From NCBI RefSeq assembly GCF_024347675.1, contig NZ_AP024882.1, positions 620,001 to 684,000 of the forward strand: a stretch of 64,000 nt of DNA, read 5' to 3'. Each line of letters opens with the position of its first letter. Position 1 is the first letter of the stretch. The position numbers and the translations under genes were made by a program. Source of the stretch: Vibrio ishigakensis. GTDB lineage: Bacteria; Pseudomonadota; Gammaproteobacteria; Enterobacterales; Vibrionaceae. Below the pieces are notes generated by a model. It saw nothing but the letters and a program-made list of their open reading frames with translations, was not told the origin of the DNA and made no database searches. This document shows positions 45,942 through 55,170 of the stretch, piece after piece.

Positions 45942-46041
45942 TTGTTTTAACACTAAAGGGATGTCTGTGCGTAAAAGGCTGAAGTTTGCTTTTTTGAACT
46001 AAATTTACCTCTTACATCTAGTAAAATGGAGTTTATGTGTG

Positions 46042-47070
46042 ATGAAACTACTTCCACTAAAAGTACTCGGCCTTTCTTTAATTCTCAGCAATTCCGCTTT
46101 TGCAGACACGCCTAACTACAGCAATTTTTATGTGTTCGGGGATAGCCTTTCTGACAATGGTAATCTAGCGCAGGTTCAAGAAATTAAGCCTTATGTAGAT
46201 AGTTTTACTAACGGTGATGTTGCTGTGGAATACCTTGCACAAGAGTTAGGTATTCCCTTAGTGCCATCAGGTTATCTTGTGGCACTCGCGGTTGAAGGTG
46301 CACCTATTATCGGAAGCAATTTTGCGGTTGGCGGGGCTCGCGCCTTGAACAACCCTGATGCAGGAGCCGCTGGTAATGTGATCAACCTTAGCACTCAAGT
46401 TGATGTGTTCTTGCAATCTCAAGGCGTTGTTCAGGGAAATCAAATAGATCCAGCTGCTCTGTATTTTGTGGGTGTAGGTGGTAATGATATTCGAGATGCT
46501 AGGGCCATCATCCAAGATAGTATTGGGAAAAGCGGTGGTTTCTTTGCTCGTTTCGAGGCCTACTCTCAACTTGCAGATGCTGTGGAAGCGAATGTTACTG
46601 AGGTTGGCAAGTTAGCCTCTTTTGGCGCAAAGAACATAGTAGTTATGAATGCTCCAGACATAGGACTAATCCCTGAATCTGACATCTTATCCCAATCAAA
46701 GCTTTCCGAAGCAAATAACTTTTCTGAGAGATTTCAGGCTAGGTATCTACCACAGACAGCAACCCACCTAACTAAATTTTACAACACTCAACTGAGCCAA
46801 GGGTTAAAGCTGTTGCAGGCACAATTCCCAGACTCAAATATCATTGAATTTGATCTATTCGCATTAGAAAAAAAACTTGTCGCGTCACCAGTGAGCTTTG
46901 GTTTTTCTGAAATCGATCTAGCGTGCGCCAACATATTTACTGGCGGTCCAATCAATGACCCTACATTTGTATGCCCAGGTTTCTTGTACTTCGATGAAAT
47001 CCATCCAACAACTCAGGGACATAGTGTTATCGCGCAAGGCCTATTAGAAGCAATACAGGATGATGATTAG
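46042..47070 (+). CDS. secreted GDSL/SGNH esterase or lipase
   Basis: A 342-residue protein with a signal peptide ending AFA and the SGNH blocks: block I FYVFGDSLSDNGNLAQ (Ser nucleophile), block III VGVGGNDIRDA, block V DEIHPTTQGH (Asp and His). The ending with a Cys pair (LACANIFTGGPINDPTFVCPG) suggests a disulfide. It resembles Vibrio extracellular lipase/phospholipase proteins; the substrate is not defined. A second in-frame start codon (GTG) lies just before the ATG. Confidence 0.88.
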   Translation: MKLLPLKVLGLSLILSNSAFADTPNYSNFYVFGDSLSDNGNLAQVQEIKPYVDSFTNGDVAVEYLAQELGIPLVPSGYLVALAVEGAPIIGSNFAVGGARALNNPDAGAAGNVINLSTQVDVFLQSQGVVQGNQIDPAALYFVGVGGNDIRDARAIIQDSIGKSGGFFARFEAYSQLADAVEANVTEVGKLASFGAKNIVVMNAPDIGLIPESDILSQSKLSEANNFSERFQARYLPQTATHLTKFYNTQLSQGLKLLQAQFPDSNIIEFDLFALEKKLVASPVSFGFSEIDLACANIFTGGPINDPTFVCPGFLYFDEIHPTTQGHSVIAQGLLEAIQDDD

Positions 47071-47143
47071 CGCATTACTAGCCTAATCTGAGGCTGAATG
47101 AGATACTTCAGCCTCTCTATCTCCATCTCAACAGGTAACCTAA

Positions 47144-47476
47144 GTGCCAGAGTTAAAAACAGTCGGCCTATTTTTCATCACCGCAATTGCAGAGATACTA
47201 GGGTGTTATCTACCTTACCTTTGGTTAAAAGAAGATAAGTCTGTGTGGCTATTACTACCTGCGGCTTTCTTTTTGGGCTTGTTTGCTTGGCTGTTATCTC
47301 TTCACCCAACAGCCGCTGGTAGGGTTTATGCCGCCTATGGTGGCGTCTACATTTTCGTTGCTATCTTGTGGCTATGGGCCGTGGACGGCATTAAGCCAAG
47401 TATGTGGGATGTAGTAGGTGTGTCAGTGTCGCTACTTGGTATGGCGATCATCATGTTTGCGCCGAGGGCAGGTTAA
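47144..47476 (+). CDS. YnfA-family (UPF0060) membrane protein
   Basis: A 110-residue protein with four hydrophobic helices: [69 protein letters not shown] and a last helix [15 protein letters not shown]. The sequence is a clear UPF0060/YnfA match, a small-multidrug-resistance-like family. GTG start. A likely exporter, function unproven. Confidence 0.92.
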   Translation: MPELKTVGLFFITAIAEILGCYLPYLWLKEDKSVWLLLPAAFFLGLFAWLLSLHPTAAGRVYAAYGGVYIFVAILWLWAVDGIKPSMWDVVGVSVSLLGMAIIMFAPRAG

Positions 47477-47489
47477 GCGCGAACAGTAG

Positions 47490-47516
47490 CAGACCTCTTT
47501 TCTTCAAAGAGGTCTG
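47490..47516. terminator. hairpin between ynfA-like and GntR genes
   Basis: CAGACCTCTTT and AAAGAGGTCTG form an 11-bp perfect stem with a 5-base loop between convergent genes. T-runs are poor on both strands, so it may work as a weak bidirectional terminator. Confidence 0.7.
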
Positions 47517-47524
47517 AAAATCAA

Positions 47525-48211
47525 CTATCGAATAGAAACGGTAGTCAGCTCATTTGAAGCCAACGTCTCAATCGTATACTGCGCCAGTACAGAGTGGAGT
47601 AGATAAACATGGTGATGTATAGACAGACACACATGACCTGTTTCCTTGCGTAGCAAGAAGGCTTCTTTGTCGTTAAGTACCTTACCACTGATGGTCTTGG
47701 CGTCGTGGCTGATGTTTTGGCCTGATTCGCGTTCAACAAATTTAAGCATCGAAGACTCGCAATCTTGCTCCTTTAGGCTTGGGAACATCGCCTTTGGCAT
47801 CCAGGTCTCTTCGATGATAGATGGCTCATTATTGATGATGCGCATGCGCTTGAAGTGATACATGCTAGCGCCAAGCTCGATCTTGAACTTCTCGGCTAGG
47901 ATTTCGTCCGCCTCTACCTCAGCAAATTCCAACACGATATTCTTCAATACCGCATCATTGTTAATGCGCTCCGAGATACTGGTCAGATTGTTGTCTTGAT
48001 AAAACTCTGGCGGGTTTACAAACATACCTGAGCCTTGTCTTGAGTGAACAAAAGACTCTTGTTTCAGCTTCTCTATGGCTTTGCGCAGGGTAGGGCGGCT
48101 TACCCCAAAGCGTTCGGCTAGGGCGTGCTCACCATCTAGCTGAGACCAAGCTGCAAATTTGCCACAAGTGATGTCAGCCCTGATTGACTGGTAAACCTCG
48201 ATATATTTCAT
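47525..48211 (-). CDS. GntR-family (UTRA) transcriptional regulator
   Basis: Residues 1-70 are a GntR helix-turn-helix (MKYIEVYQSIRADITCGKFAAWSQLDGEHALAERFGVSRPTLRKAIEKLK) and the rest is a UTRA domain. The ATG at 48211 was chosen because the domain begins there; 12 extra residues are possible. Its target is unclear: the racemase gene upstream on the same strand, or the dioxygenase/MocA cluster, are candidates. UTRA proteins usually bind sugars or amino-sugar phosphates. Confidence 0.85.
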   Translation of the reverse strand: MKYIEVYQSIRADITCGKFAAWSQLDGEHALAERFGVSRPTLRKAIEKLKQESFVHSRQGSGMFVNPPEFYQDNNLTSISERINNDAVLKNIVLEFAEVEADEILAEKFKIELGASMYHFKRMRIINNEPSIIEETWMPKAMFPSLKEQDCESSMLKFVERESGQNISHDAKTISGKVLNDKEAFLLRKETGHVCLSIHHHVYLLHSVLAQYTIETLASNELTTVSIR

Positions 48212-48454
48212 AAATATGAGTCTACAATGCATGTAATTACAAATCAAAGGCTGTTGGTTGTTTTTGATACGTTTCCACTATAATTTAATTTGTTTTTCAT
48301 GCTGATATATCAGTGCGGTTGTTTAAGTTTATTCTTTGATGGTTTAATTTGTACTGTCAAAAATAGGTTCATTGACACCAAGTAGGGCTCTCTGGTGACC
48401 TGTCACATGAGGATGTTGTAGGCGATGTGGATACATAAAGCCTCTAAACCAGAC

Positions 48455-48479
48455 AAAGGAGCTCATTTAGCTCCTTTTT
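48455..48479. terminator. hairpin terminator between racemase and GntR genes
   Basis: AAAGGAGCT and AGCTCCTTT pair around CATTT, with TT following on the plus strand. It lies about 42 bases after the stop of the leftward racemase gene and most simply ends that transcript. The 309-bp gap (48212-48520) also holds AT-rich promoter-like sequence for the GntR gene and a possible stem at 48373-48405. Confidence 0.65.
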
Positions 48480-48520
48480 CATATATAAACAGCTTGGGTC
48501 GGCTCCCTCGCTTTTCGCTA

Positions 48521-49396
48521 TCAGTAAGAAGTATTACTCAAGATGTAATCAATGATGTCTTGGTCTTCATGGATTTGAGTAGGTTCTAACCCAACCTTTG
48601 GAAAGTAACCTGCTTCGATAAGAATTTCAGCTCTTTGGTAGATTGCTACCACTCTATCGGCAACGGCTTCCATAGGGTCGATAAAGCTTAGCTGTGGGAA
48701 TTGCTTTTGCAGATAGCTACGCACTAGAGGTAGTTCAGTACAACCCAAGATGATTGTGGTTGCGCCTCTCTCAACAAGGGGCTGAATAGCTAGAGCAAGT
48801 AGCCCCGCATTTCGCTCAAACTCGCCAGACTTGATGCCGTTTTTGTGGCGGATATCTTGTCCGCACTCGGTTTTCTGTCCTGTTACCTCACCATAGATGG
48901 CGCTATGCACATAGTGCTCTTGCTCGAAACGCTCTGGCTTAACATACACAAGGTTGGCTTGTTCAAGATAGGTGTCATAGATGCCCGAGTTATAGGTACC
49001 ATTGGTACATAGGATACCCACAACTGATTCAGGATTGTCAGCCTTGATATGGTCAACCGTAGTTTTGAGCATATCGACGATATAGGTGCGGGTTTGCTTT
49101 TGAACCTGTTCGCGGAAGTAGTGCGCCGTATTACAGGTCATTACCGCGAACATAGCATTGTTTCGCTCAAGCATTTTTGCAGATTTCACCATTTCAGGTA
49201 CTGGGTCCTGCCCGCCCTCATTAATTGCTTCTGAGCGGTCTGGAATATCAGGGTTTTTCACCACTAACATGCCCATATGGTCTTGGTCTTTGAGGGCGCC
49301 GTGCTCGATTTCTTTCTTAGCCACAATGTCTTGAAACAGTGCATCAGCTTCTGGGCCCATATTGCCCATCACTCCAAATAGAATTTTTTTCATCAT
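48521..49396 (-). CDS. aspartate/glutamate racemase family protein
   Basis: A 291-residue cofactor-independent racemase-fold protein with the two catalytic Cys in VMTCNTAHYF and ILGCTELPLVRS, and the N-terminal FGVMGNMGPEADALFQDI. Typical aspartate racemases are about 230-250 residues, so it is somewhat long, with an insertion near VTGQKTECGQDIRHKNG. The substrate could be Asp, Glu or another amino acid. Two tandem ATG codons follow GGAGAC; the second (49393) has the better spacing. Confidence 0.85.
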   Translation of the reverse strand: MMKKILFGVMGNMGPEADALFQDIVAKKEIEHGALKDQDHMGMLVVKNPDIPDRSEAINEGGQDPVPEMVKSAKMLERNNAMFAVMTCNTAHYFREQVQKQTRTYIVDMLKTTVDHIKADNPESVVGILCTNGTYNSGIYDTYLEQANLVYVKPERFEQEHYVHSAIYGEVTGQKTECGQDIRHKNGIKSGEFERNAGLLALAIQPLVERGATTIILGCTELPLVRSYLQKQFPQLSFIDPMEAVADRVVAIYQRAEILIEAGYFPKVGLEPTQIHEDQDIIDYILSNTSY

Positions 49397-49494
49397 CAGT
49401 CTCCATAGATTTAACTTGGGACCTAGGTTAGGGGCAATTGGGTGGATGACTAACTCAACCTTGATGGATCGAATCCTCTAAGCACTCTTTAGAC

Positions 49495-49526
49495 AAAAAA
49501 ATAGCGAGGTATCTAACCTCGCTATT
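49495..49526 (-). terminator. terminator of the small membrane protein gene
   Basis: AATAGCGAGGT and ACCTCGCTATT form an 11-bp stem with a 5-base loop. On the minus strand it is followed by TTTTT, 16 bases after the stop of the 80-aa gene. Confidence 0.85.
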
Positions 49527-49542
49527 GTGTTTCGTATCGGAT

Positions 49543-49785
49543 TTACTTGTTTGGGAGCACAACGTATAGGGTGGTGCAGATCAGACAGATGACCATTGAT
49601 GCTCCGGTGAAGGTAGCTAAGGTATCCTCTGTCAACGACAGACCAGGTATGGATTTATGTATATGCCAGATGTCCATCATAAACAGACCTACCGCGAAGG
49701 TGACCCCAGAAATGAGAGCGATTACTAGCATTATCCATGTGATTTCGAACGTCTTTAACTGTGGTACATGTCTACCATGAGACAT
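49543..49785 (-). CDS. small two-helix membrane protein, 80 aa
   Basis: Starts MSHGRHVPQLKTFEITWIMLVIALISGVTFAVG after a strong GGGAGGTG ribosome binding site. Two hydrophobic helices (about 16-37 and 57-76) flank a loop with His residues (MDIWHIHKSIPGLS). It has its own terminator. There is no recognised family, but the start, stop and terminator make a complete gene. Confidence 0.75.
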   Translation of the reverse strand: MSHGRHVPQLKTFEITWIMLVIALISGVTFAVGLFMMDIWHIHKSIPGLSLTEDTLATFTGASMVICLICTTLYVVLPNK

Positions 49786-49953
49786 TAGCACCTCCCTGTT
49801 GTTCTTGATTTTCCACTGCTTTTTTCTTTTTTAGAAATATAAATATCAGTGGAAGTATTGAAACAACATGGACTTCTGTAAAGAAGGGGCTTTTATCGCG
49901 AGGGTAAAAATATGAAGCTCGCCACAGATATATGTAGCGAGCGACAAATATTT

Positions 49954-49977
49954 ATAGCCTCTAGATTCTGAGGCTAT
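49954..49977. terminator. hairpin after the 254-aa lipoprotein gene
   Basis: ATAGCCTC and GAGGCTAT pair with an 8-base loop, 17 bases beyond the stop of the leftward lipoprotein gene; only a weak T-rich tail follows on the minus strand. Confidence 0.55.
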
Positions 49978-49994
49978 TTAATTCAGCCTGGCTA

Positions 49995-50759
49995 TTAGTA
50001 GCCGAATGCAGGGGCAAGAACCTTGTGTATCTTTGCAGGGAAGTCATCAAATAGATACAGGGTATTCGTATGAAGCGAGCCATCTGGAAGACGGAAAGTC
50101 GCGTTGAAGAAGAAACGCTCCGCATTCTTATAGGCATCCATATCAAAGTCTGTGCTGCCAAACAGTGGTCTACCGTCTGAACGTACATGTGGCGTATCAC
50201 CACGAGCGAGCAACACATGATTGATGTACTGGCAGGTATAGTCTTTGCAGTCATAAGAGATGTTGATGGTCGCACCTTCTGCATCTAGGGTCACATCTTG
50301 GTCGGCAAGACCAATGGCATTGTGATTGATCATTGGCCAGATACGGCCGTTGTTGATCTGCTTGTCATTAATCACCCAGATAAAAGCGTGCTCATACAGC
50401 ATCTCAGGCTCGCTTTGACCACGAGAAATGAAGTACACCACGCTCAGTTCATCGTTTTGCCAGTTGCACGAAACATGGGTAAACATCTGTGGATGCTCTT
50501 CTCCCTTATAGCGACATACTGCATCAAGGTCTTCAACTGTCATGCCATAGCGCGTAGAGGCTTCAAAATACCAGTGATTAGGGTCCCGATCTGGGATCAG
50601 GTCTTCCGGTAGATGCCCTGGGCCTTCAGGATTAGGGCGTTCAGGGATCATATCTCCCGGAAGATGTACCGGTGGCAACTGCTGTGAAGCATTTTGATTG
50701 TCAGAAGAATTACATCCAACTAAAGCAAGACCTAGGAACAGGGGAACAAGGCGTTTCAT
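49995..50759 (-). CDS. hypothetical lipoprotein, 254 aa
   Basis: The ATG at 50759 gives a lipoprotein signal MKRLVPLFLGLALVGC (Cys 16), then a Ser/Asn/Gln-rich linker with a duplicated Pro-rich motif (LPGDMIPERPNPEGPGHLPEDLIPDRDP). The globular part has four Cys (AVCRYKG, VSCNWQ, YDCKDYTC) and many aromatic residues. No family is recognised. It is likely anchored in the outer membrane. No partner gene is obvious. Confidence 0.75.
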   Translation of the reverse strand: MKRLVPLFLGLALVGCNSSDNQNASQQLPPVHLPGDMIPERPNPEGPGHLPEDLIPDRDPNHWYFEASTRYGMTVEDLDAVCRYKGEEHPQMFTHVSCNWQNDELSVVYFISRGQSEPEMLYEHAFIWVINDKQINNGRIWPMINHNAIGLADQDVTLDAEGATINISYDCKDYTCQYINHVLLARGDTPHVRSDGRPLFGSTDFDMDAYKNAERFFFNATFRLPDGSLHTNTLYLFDDFPAKIHKVLAPAFGY

Positions 50760-50875
50760 ATATAAACCGAGTGAACAGTGGGACACGGCGCAATTTATAT
50801 CAGTCCTGAATCTGCTGGACTATTTAGTCTTCCGTATATCGATGATAAGCAAAACTTATCATCAACCAGATGTGA

Positions 50876-50903
50876 AAAAGGCTCTAGATACCTAGAGCCT
50901 TTT
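50876..50903 (-). terminator. terminator of the PhyH dioxygenase gene
   Basis: AAAAGGCTCTAG and CTAGAGCCTTTT form a 12-bp perfect stem with a 4-base loop, 22 bases after the stop of the leftward dioxygenase gene; a further T follows the arm on the minus strand. Confidence 0.85.
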
Positions 50904-50925
50904 AATGAGCTATCAACACTAGTTT

Positions 50926-51705
50926 TTAGAACTCAGGCACCTGTACAACTTTGTTGTTACCTAGGTTTTCACCACGAAGATGATATAGCTTGTGAGTCTC
51001 ATTGCCTGGGTGGTTCTGGTTAATTTTACAGTCGAGAGACACATAGCGCATGGTGTATCCACAGCGTCGTATTGGGCTGGTGTTTGCTAATGCGCCATGG
51101 AAGATGCGCCCGTCATGCACCGAGCACTCATTCGGTTGCAGTTCAAAATAGACCGCATCGTTATCATCGAAATATCGATTGTGAAGCTCGGTACCAAAGG
51201 TATGGGTTTCCTTGCTTACAGGTACATACTCTAGATCGCCACTTACCAAATGGGTGCCAGGAATCACGCGCATACAACCGTTTTGCTTGTTTGAAGGGTC
51301 AATAGCAAGCCAAATGGTCGCCAGCTTATCCATTCTATCGATTCGACCTTCCCAGTATTTTGAATCTTCGTGCCAAGGTGTAGTACGTCCGGTGAAGGGT
51401 TCTTTACAGATGAAGTGGCTACTCCAAAGGCCAATGTTAGGACCGATCAAGGATTCAACCAGATCCAATACAGGTTTGGCTGTCAGAAACTCAAATAGTC
51501 TTGGATCTGCATAGTGAGGGCGGTTGAGTTCATCCGCTCTGAGGTCTCCCTTCTCAGCGAGTAGAGATTCAAAGATCTCGGCCAGCTTAGAAAACTGACT
51601 TTCTTTAAGAAGAGGCTGCTTATGCAGGATGAAGCCCTGTTCTTGATATTGCTGCAGGGCAGTAGGATTTTGTGATTCAGGTCGAGTAGGGGTAGCTGTT
51701 GTCAT
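50926..51705 (-). CDS. phytanoyl-CoA dioxygenase (PhyH) family protein
   Basis: A 259-residue Fe(II)/2-oxoglutarate oxygenase. Metal ligands H112 and D114 (PWHEDSKYW) with distal H203 (GRIFHGALANTSP), and an Arg following (PIRRCGYTMRY) to bind 2-oxoglutarate. GCMRVIPGTH and the overall length resemble small-molecule hydroxylases such as ectoine hydroxylase more than phytanoyl-CoA enzymes. It is divergent from a beta-propeller protein and two MocA dehydrogenases, implying a shared substrate pathway. GGAGGG precedes the ATG. Confidence 0.85.
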   Translation of the reverse strand: MTTATPTRPESQNPTALQQYQEQGFILHKQPLLKESQFSKLAEIFESLLAEKGDLRADELNRPHYADPRLFEFLTAKPVLDLVESLIGPNIGLWSSHFICKEPFTGRTTPWHEDSKYWEGRIDRMDKLATIWLAIDPSNKQNGCMRVIPGTHLVSGDLEYVPVSKETHTFGTELHNRYFDDNDAVYFELQPNECSVHDGRIFHGALANTSPIRRCGYTMRYVSLDCKINQNHPGNETHKLYHLRGENLGNNKVVQVPEF

Positions 51706-51797
51706 AATGCCCTCCGTTTTTGTGTTTACAAATTAAACTTGTTTGTTATGTTATGCAAACTTTATTTTGTTAACTTTGTAATAACAGAGGATCAGCC

Positions 51798-52847
51798 ATG
51801 CCTACCAAGTTTGAGGTCAATACCAATTGGACTAAGGTGCCACAACATATACGCATAGATAACTGTCATGAGCTAGCACAGAGCCGAGATGGTAGGGTGT
51901 TTCTAAGCGTCGATTGCCCAGAAAACAATATCTTAATTTTCACAGAACAAGGGAAGTTCCTTGAAAGCTGGACCCTCGGCTTTGATGGTACTCACGGGCT
52001 AACCCTGTTCGAAGATGAAGGTCAGGAATACCTGCTTATTACACAAACTGGCGTGACTGAGATTAATGGTGTGGTCAATAAAGGGTTAGGTAAGGTTGTA
52101 AAAACAACTTTGGATGGAAAAGTGCTTCACACCTTTAAGAATCCATTTGAACTTGGTCTATATGAGCAAGGTTTAACCTACAACCCAACTGAAACCTGCG
52201 TTGCCAGCAACGGTGATATCTACATCGCAGACGGCTACGGTGCGAGCTTTGTGCACTGCTTTGACCGAAAGGGCACCTATAAACATACCTTTGGTGGCTT
52301 CAGTGAATTGGACAGTTCACTGCTTAATCCGCACGGTATCGCTATTGATTCTCGCTCTGGAACTGAGCGTTTGGTGGTATCGTCTCGAAAACAATCGCGC
52401 TTTAAATTTTACACGCTCGATGGCGAATATATCGAGGCTATTCATTTGCCCGGCGCTTACCCGTGCCGCCCCGTCATCAAAGGCGATTACCTGTATGCAG
52501 GCGTGTGTTGGTCTGGCCCAATCGTCAGTGATGTTGACCTAGAAAATTATCTCGAGCGAGATGACAACAGTGGTTTTGTCTTGATCCTGGATAAGCAAGG
52601 TAAGGTGGTTGAGGCTTTGGGTGCAGAGGCGGTTCTCTATGACAATGGCATTCTTACTCCTCTCTGCGTATCCGAAGACTCCCCCTTCCATCATGTGCAT
52701 GACGTTCTGGTATTGGAAGACAATAAGCTGATTATTAGTCAGTGGAGAGCAGAGCAAACCCTTCCTTTTTCCCTTCTATATATAAATCATCAAAGCGACG
52801 ATTGTGATTTGAGTCTCAGCGTTAATAGTCGATTGTTCGAGGGATAA
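51798..52847 (+). CDS. NHL-repeat beta-propeller protein (peptidylamidoglycolate lyase-like)
   Basis: A 349-residue six-bladed propeller without a signal peptide. NHL-type strands are visible as CHELAQSRDGRVFLSVDCPENNILIF, CVASNGDIYIADGYGASFVHCFDRKGTYKHTFGG, and LNPHGIAIDSRSGTERLVVSSRKQSRFKFYTLDGEY. This type includes lactonases and lyases. In this context it may be a cytoplasmic sugar-lactone or lyase step next to sugar dehydrogenases. It is divergent from the PhyH gene with a 92-bp shared promoter region. Confidence 0.8.
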   Translation: MPTKFEVNTNWTKVPQHIRIDNCHELAQSRDGRVFLSVDCPENNILIFTEQGKFLESWTLGFDGTHGLTLFEDEGQEYLLITQTGVTEINGVVNKGLGKVVKTTLDGKVLHTFKNPFELGLYEQGLTYNPTETCVASNGDIYIADGYGASFVHCFDRKGTYKHTFGGFSELDSSLLNPHGIAIDSRSGTERLVVSSRKQSRFKFYTLDGEYIEAIHLPGAYPCRPVIKGDYLYAGVCWSGPIVSDVDLENYLERDDNSGFVLILDKQGKVVEALGAEAVLYDNGILTPLCVSEDSPFHHVHDVLVLEDNKLIISQWRAEQTLPFSLLYINHQSDDCDLSLSVNSRLFEG

Positions 52848-53017
52848 TTTTTAGGTTATTTGGGGTAAGTATTGCGCGGAATCCTCGTTTATTAGTCCTG
52901 TATATTTGTCTGCACAAACTAGTGATTGTTGCTAGATTTCACCGGTGCTAGGGGGTCTGAAGGTAACTCACAACAGTGATCAATTTGTACACAACTAGAC
53001 TGATTTATGGGACTAAG

Positions 53018-54067
53018 ATGAAAAAGTGGAAAGTAGCAGGAATCAATTTTGACCATATGCATATGAGCATGTTGCTAGGAGATGCTTATAGCAACAGCAA
53101 TGTAGAGATTGTTGGGGTCTGTCATGAACGCGTTGAAGAGATGGCCGACTCTATTGAGTCATTCCATATTTCTCAAGACCGTGTTTATTCTGATTACAAA
53201 GCGTGCCTAGATGAAACTCAACCTGATATTGTAATTATTTGCCCAGCAAACAAAGACCACCTAGAGTGGACTCGCAAGATTGCAGAGCATGGTGAGGGTT
53301 ATCACATAGTGGTAGAGAAGCCATTCGCCCTGACGCTCTCTGATGCTCAAGAGATGATCAATGTTGTTGAGGCGACTGGCAAGAAATTGGTGTGTAACTG
53401 GCCTCTCGCTTGGTATCCCTCTCATGTGACCGCGAAGCGCCTTATCGATGAAGGCTTGATTGGTGAACTTTTGGATATCCATTATTACGATGGCAACATG
53501 GCCGACGATGATGTGATTTCAGGTGACCAGTTGTGGCTGCTGAACAAAGAGCAAGGCGGTGGTTCACTACAAGACTATTTGGGCTATGGTGTGACCCTTG
53601 GCACCTGGTTTATGAACGACAAACTGCCAAAGTCAGTAACTGCGTTCGCCACAGTGCGTGACGGTGAGGAGATCGATCGCCACAGCATCACGGTATGCGA
53701 ATACGATACTGGCCTGTCTAAGTTTGAAACTCGCTGGGACATGCTGTCTAACCCTTGGGAGGAGCAACCCCTGCCGAAGACCGGTTTTATCCTAGTTGGA
53801 AGTCAGGGTACGATTGCGAGTTTTGATTACGCAGAGGTGGTTGAGGTCCAGCTGAGAAAAGACAAGCAACGCTTGGATATACCAGTGGATACTCTGCAAG
53901 CTCCGCAGCAAAACTTCTGTCAGTACCTGATCCACTGCATCGAGAATAATCTTGGGGTTGAAGGCCCAATTTCGGCCAAGACCTCGAAGATAGGACAGAT
54001 GATAGTTACCGCTGCTGAGATGAGCATCGAACAGCGCAGAACTGTTGCCGTAGAGGAGCTGTTCTAA
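53018..54067 (+). CDS. Gfo/Idh/MocA-family oxidoreductase (first)
   Basis: A 349-residue NAD(P)-dependent sugar or inositol dehydrogenase. The N-terminal Rossmann part reads WKVAGINFDHMHMSMLLGDAY and lacks the usual GxGxxG, a known variant. The catalytic Lys is in VVEKPFALTLSDAQEM, followed by a His-containing substrate domain. The ATG at 53018 was chosen over an upstream ATG-less extension because the fold starts there. Its stop overlaps the next start (TAATG). Confidence 0.87.
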   Translation: MKKWKVAGINFDHMHMSMLLGDAYSNSNVEIVGVCHERVEEMADSIESFHISQDRVYSDYKACLDETQPDIVIICPANKDHLEWTRKIAEHGEGYHIVVEKPFALTLSDAQEMINVVEATGKKLVCNWPLAWYPSHVTAKRLIDEGLIGELLDIHYYDGNMADDDVISGDQLWLLNKEQGGGSLQDYLGYGVTLGTWFMNDKLPKSVTAFATVRDGEEIDRHSITVCEYDTGLSKFETRWDMLSNPWEEQPLPKTGFILVGSQGTIASFDYAEVVEVQLRKDKQRLDIPVDTLQAPQQNFCQYLIHCIENNLGVEGPISAKTSKIGQMIVTAAEMSIEQRRTVAVEELF

Positions 54068-55131
54068 TGGATAAGATCGCTAAAGCACTTCAGTTGGCAT
54101 ACAAACCGACTCTGACCCAAGGTTTTGAGCCGCGCATTGCATTAATAGGCTGTGGTGAGATCTCGGGCGCACACCTGCAGGCCTATCAAAAAGCCGGTTA
54201 TCAGGTAGTGGCACTGTGTGATATCGACCAACAAGCGATGGAAAAGCGTCAACAAGAGTTTTTCCCTGAAGCCAAGCTGTACTCGGACTATGAGGTGCTT
54301 CTTGAGGAAGCCAGCGTAGATATTGTCGATATCACTACCCATCCAGATATTCGCGTCAAAATGATCGAAAAGGCTATAGTTGCGGGTAAGCATATCCTGA
54401 GCCAAAAGCCGTATGTGCTCAATCTAGAAGATGGTTTGAGACTGGCAGAGCTTGCCGAGGCGAAAGGGGTGAAGCTGGCCATCAATCAAAATGCTCGCTG
54501 GGCACCGCATTTCTCATATTTGAAAGAGGCTGTGCGTCAGGGTCTAGTTGGTGAGGTGCAGGATGTGCAACTGTGCGTTAACTGGGACCACAACATGATC
54601 GCAAGCATGCCATTTAACGAGATGAAATACGCCATCTTATATGACTTTGGTATCCATTGGTTCGATATGTTGGCGGGCTTTATGCACCCGAAGAAAGCTG
54701 TGGATGTGATGGCAACCGCTGCGGTAGGTGTGGGTCAGACGGCCAAGCCACCACTGCTAAACAACACCATTGTGCGTTACGAAAATGCGCAGGCGTCTAT
54801 TGTGCTCAGTGCTAATACCATGTACGGACAAAACGATCGCACCGTGATCATTGGCACACAAGGTACCCTGGTCAGTGAAGGGCCGAATCTGAATCAGCAG
54901 ACCATTACCTTGCACACCAAAGAGGGACGAATCTCCCCAGTGCTCGAGGGAGCATGGTTTACCGATGGGTTCCATGGTGCGATGGCCGAGTTAATCAACG
55001 CTATTGCCACCGAGCGTGATCCCCAAACCAACGGTATGGATAACCTAGAGAGTTTAGGTTTGTGTTTTGCCGCCGTCGCCAGTGCGGAAACGGGCAAGTC
55101 GGTCAAACCCGGTGAGGCTTTGGGTCTTTAG
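54067..55131 (+). CDS. Gfo/Idh/MocA-family oxidoreductase (second)
   Basis: A 354-residue dehydrogenase with a standard dinucleotide motif (IALIGCGEISGAHLQAYQKAGY), QKPYVLNLEDG as catalytic-Lys segment, and YDFGIHWFDMLAGFM with the substrate-binding His. It is translationally coupled to the first MocA gene; the two sequences differ strongly, so they may catalyse successive oxidation and reduction of one sugar or cyclitol. A shared terminator follows. Confidence 0.9.
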   Translation: MDKIAKALQLAYKPTLTQGFEPRIALIGCGEISGAHLQAYQKAGYQVVALCDIDQQAMEKRQQEFFPEAKLYSDYEVLLEEASVDIVDITTHPDIRVKMIEKAIVAGKHILSQKPYVLNLEDGLRLAELAEAKGVKLAINQNARWAPHFSYLKEAVRQGLVGEVQDVQLCVNWDHNMIASMPFNEMKYAILYDFGIHWFDMLAGFMHPKKAVDVMATAAVGVGQTAKPPLLNNTIVRYENAQASIVLSANTMYGQNDRTVIIGTQGTLVSEGPNLNQQTITLHTKEGRISPVLEGAWFTDGFHGAMAELINAIATERDPQTNGMDNLESLGLCFAAVASAETGKSVKPGEALGL

Positions 55132-55140
55132 TGAAAGAGT

Positions 55141-55168
55141 AAAAAGCGCCTCTAATGAGGCGCTTTTT
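55141..55168. terminator. bidirectional terminator
   Basis: AAAAAGCGCCTC and GAGGCGCTTTTT form a 12-bp stem with a 4-base loop between the convergent MocA and AraC genes; T-runs lie within the arms on both strands. Confidence 0.9.
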
Positions 55169-55170
55169 GT

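Noticed and set aside
49961..50284. 107-codon leftward ORF at the end of the lipoprotein gene
   Set aside because: Frame-shifted shadow of the lipoprotein gene 49995-50759 with no ribosome binding site and no family-like sequence.
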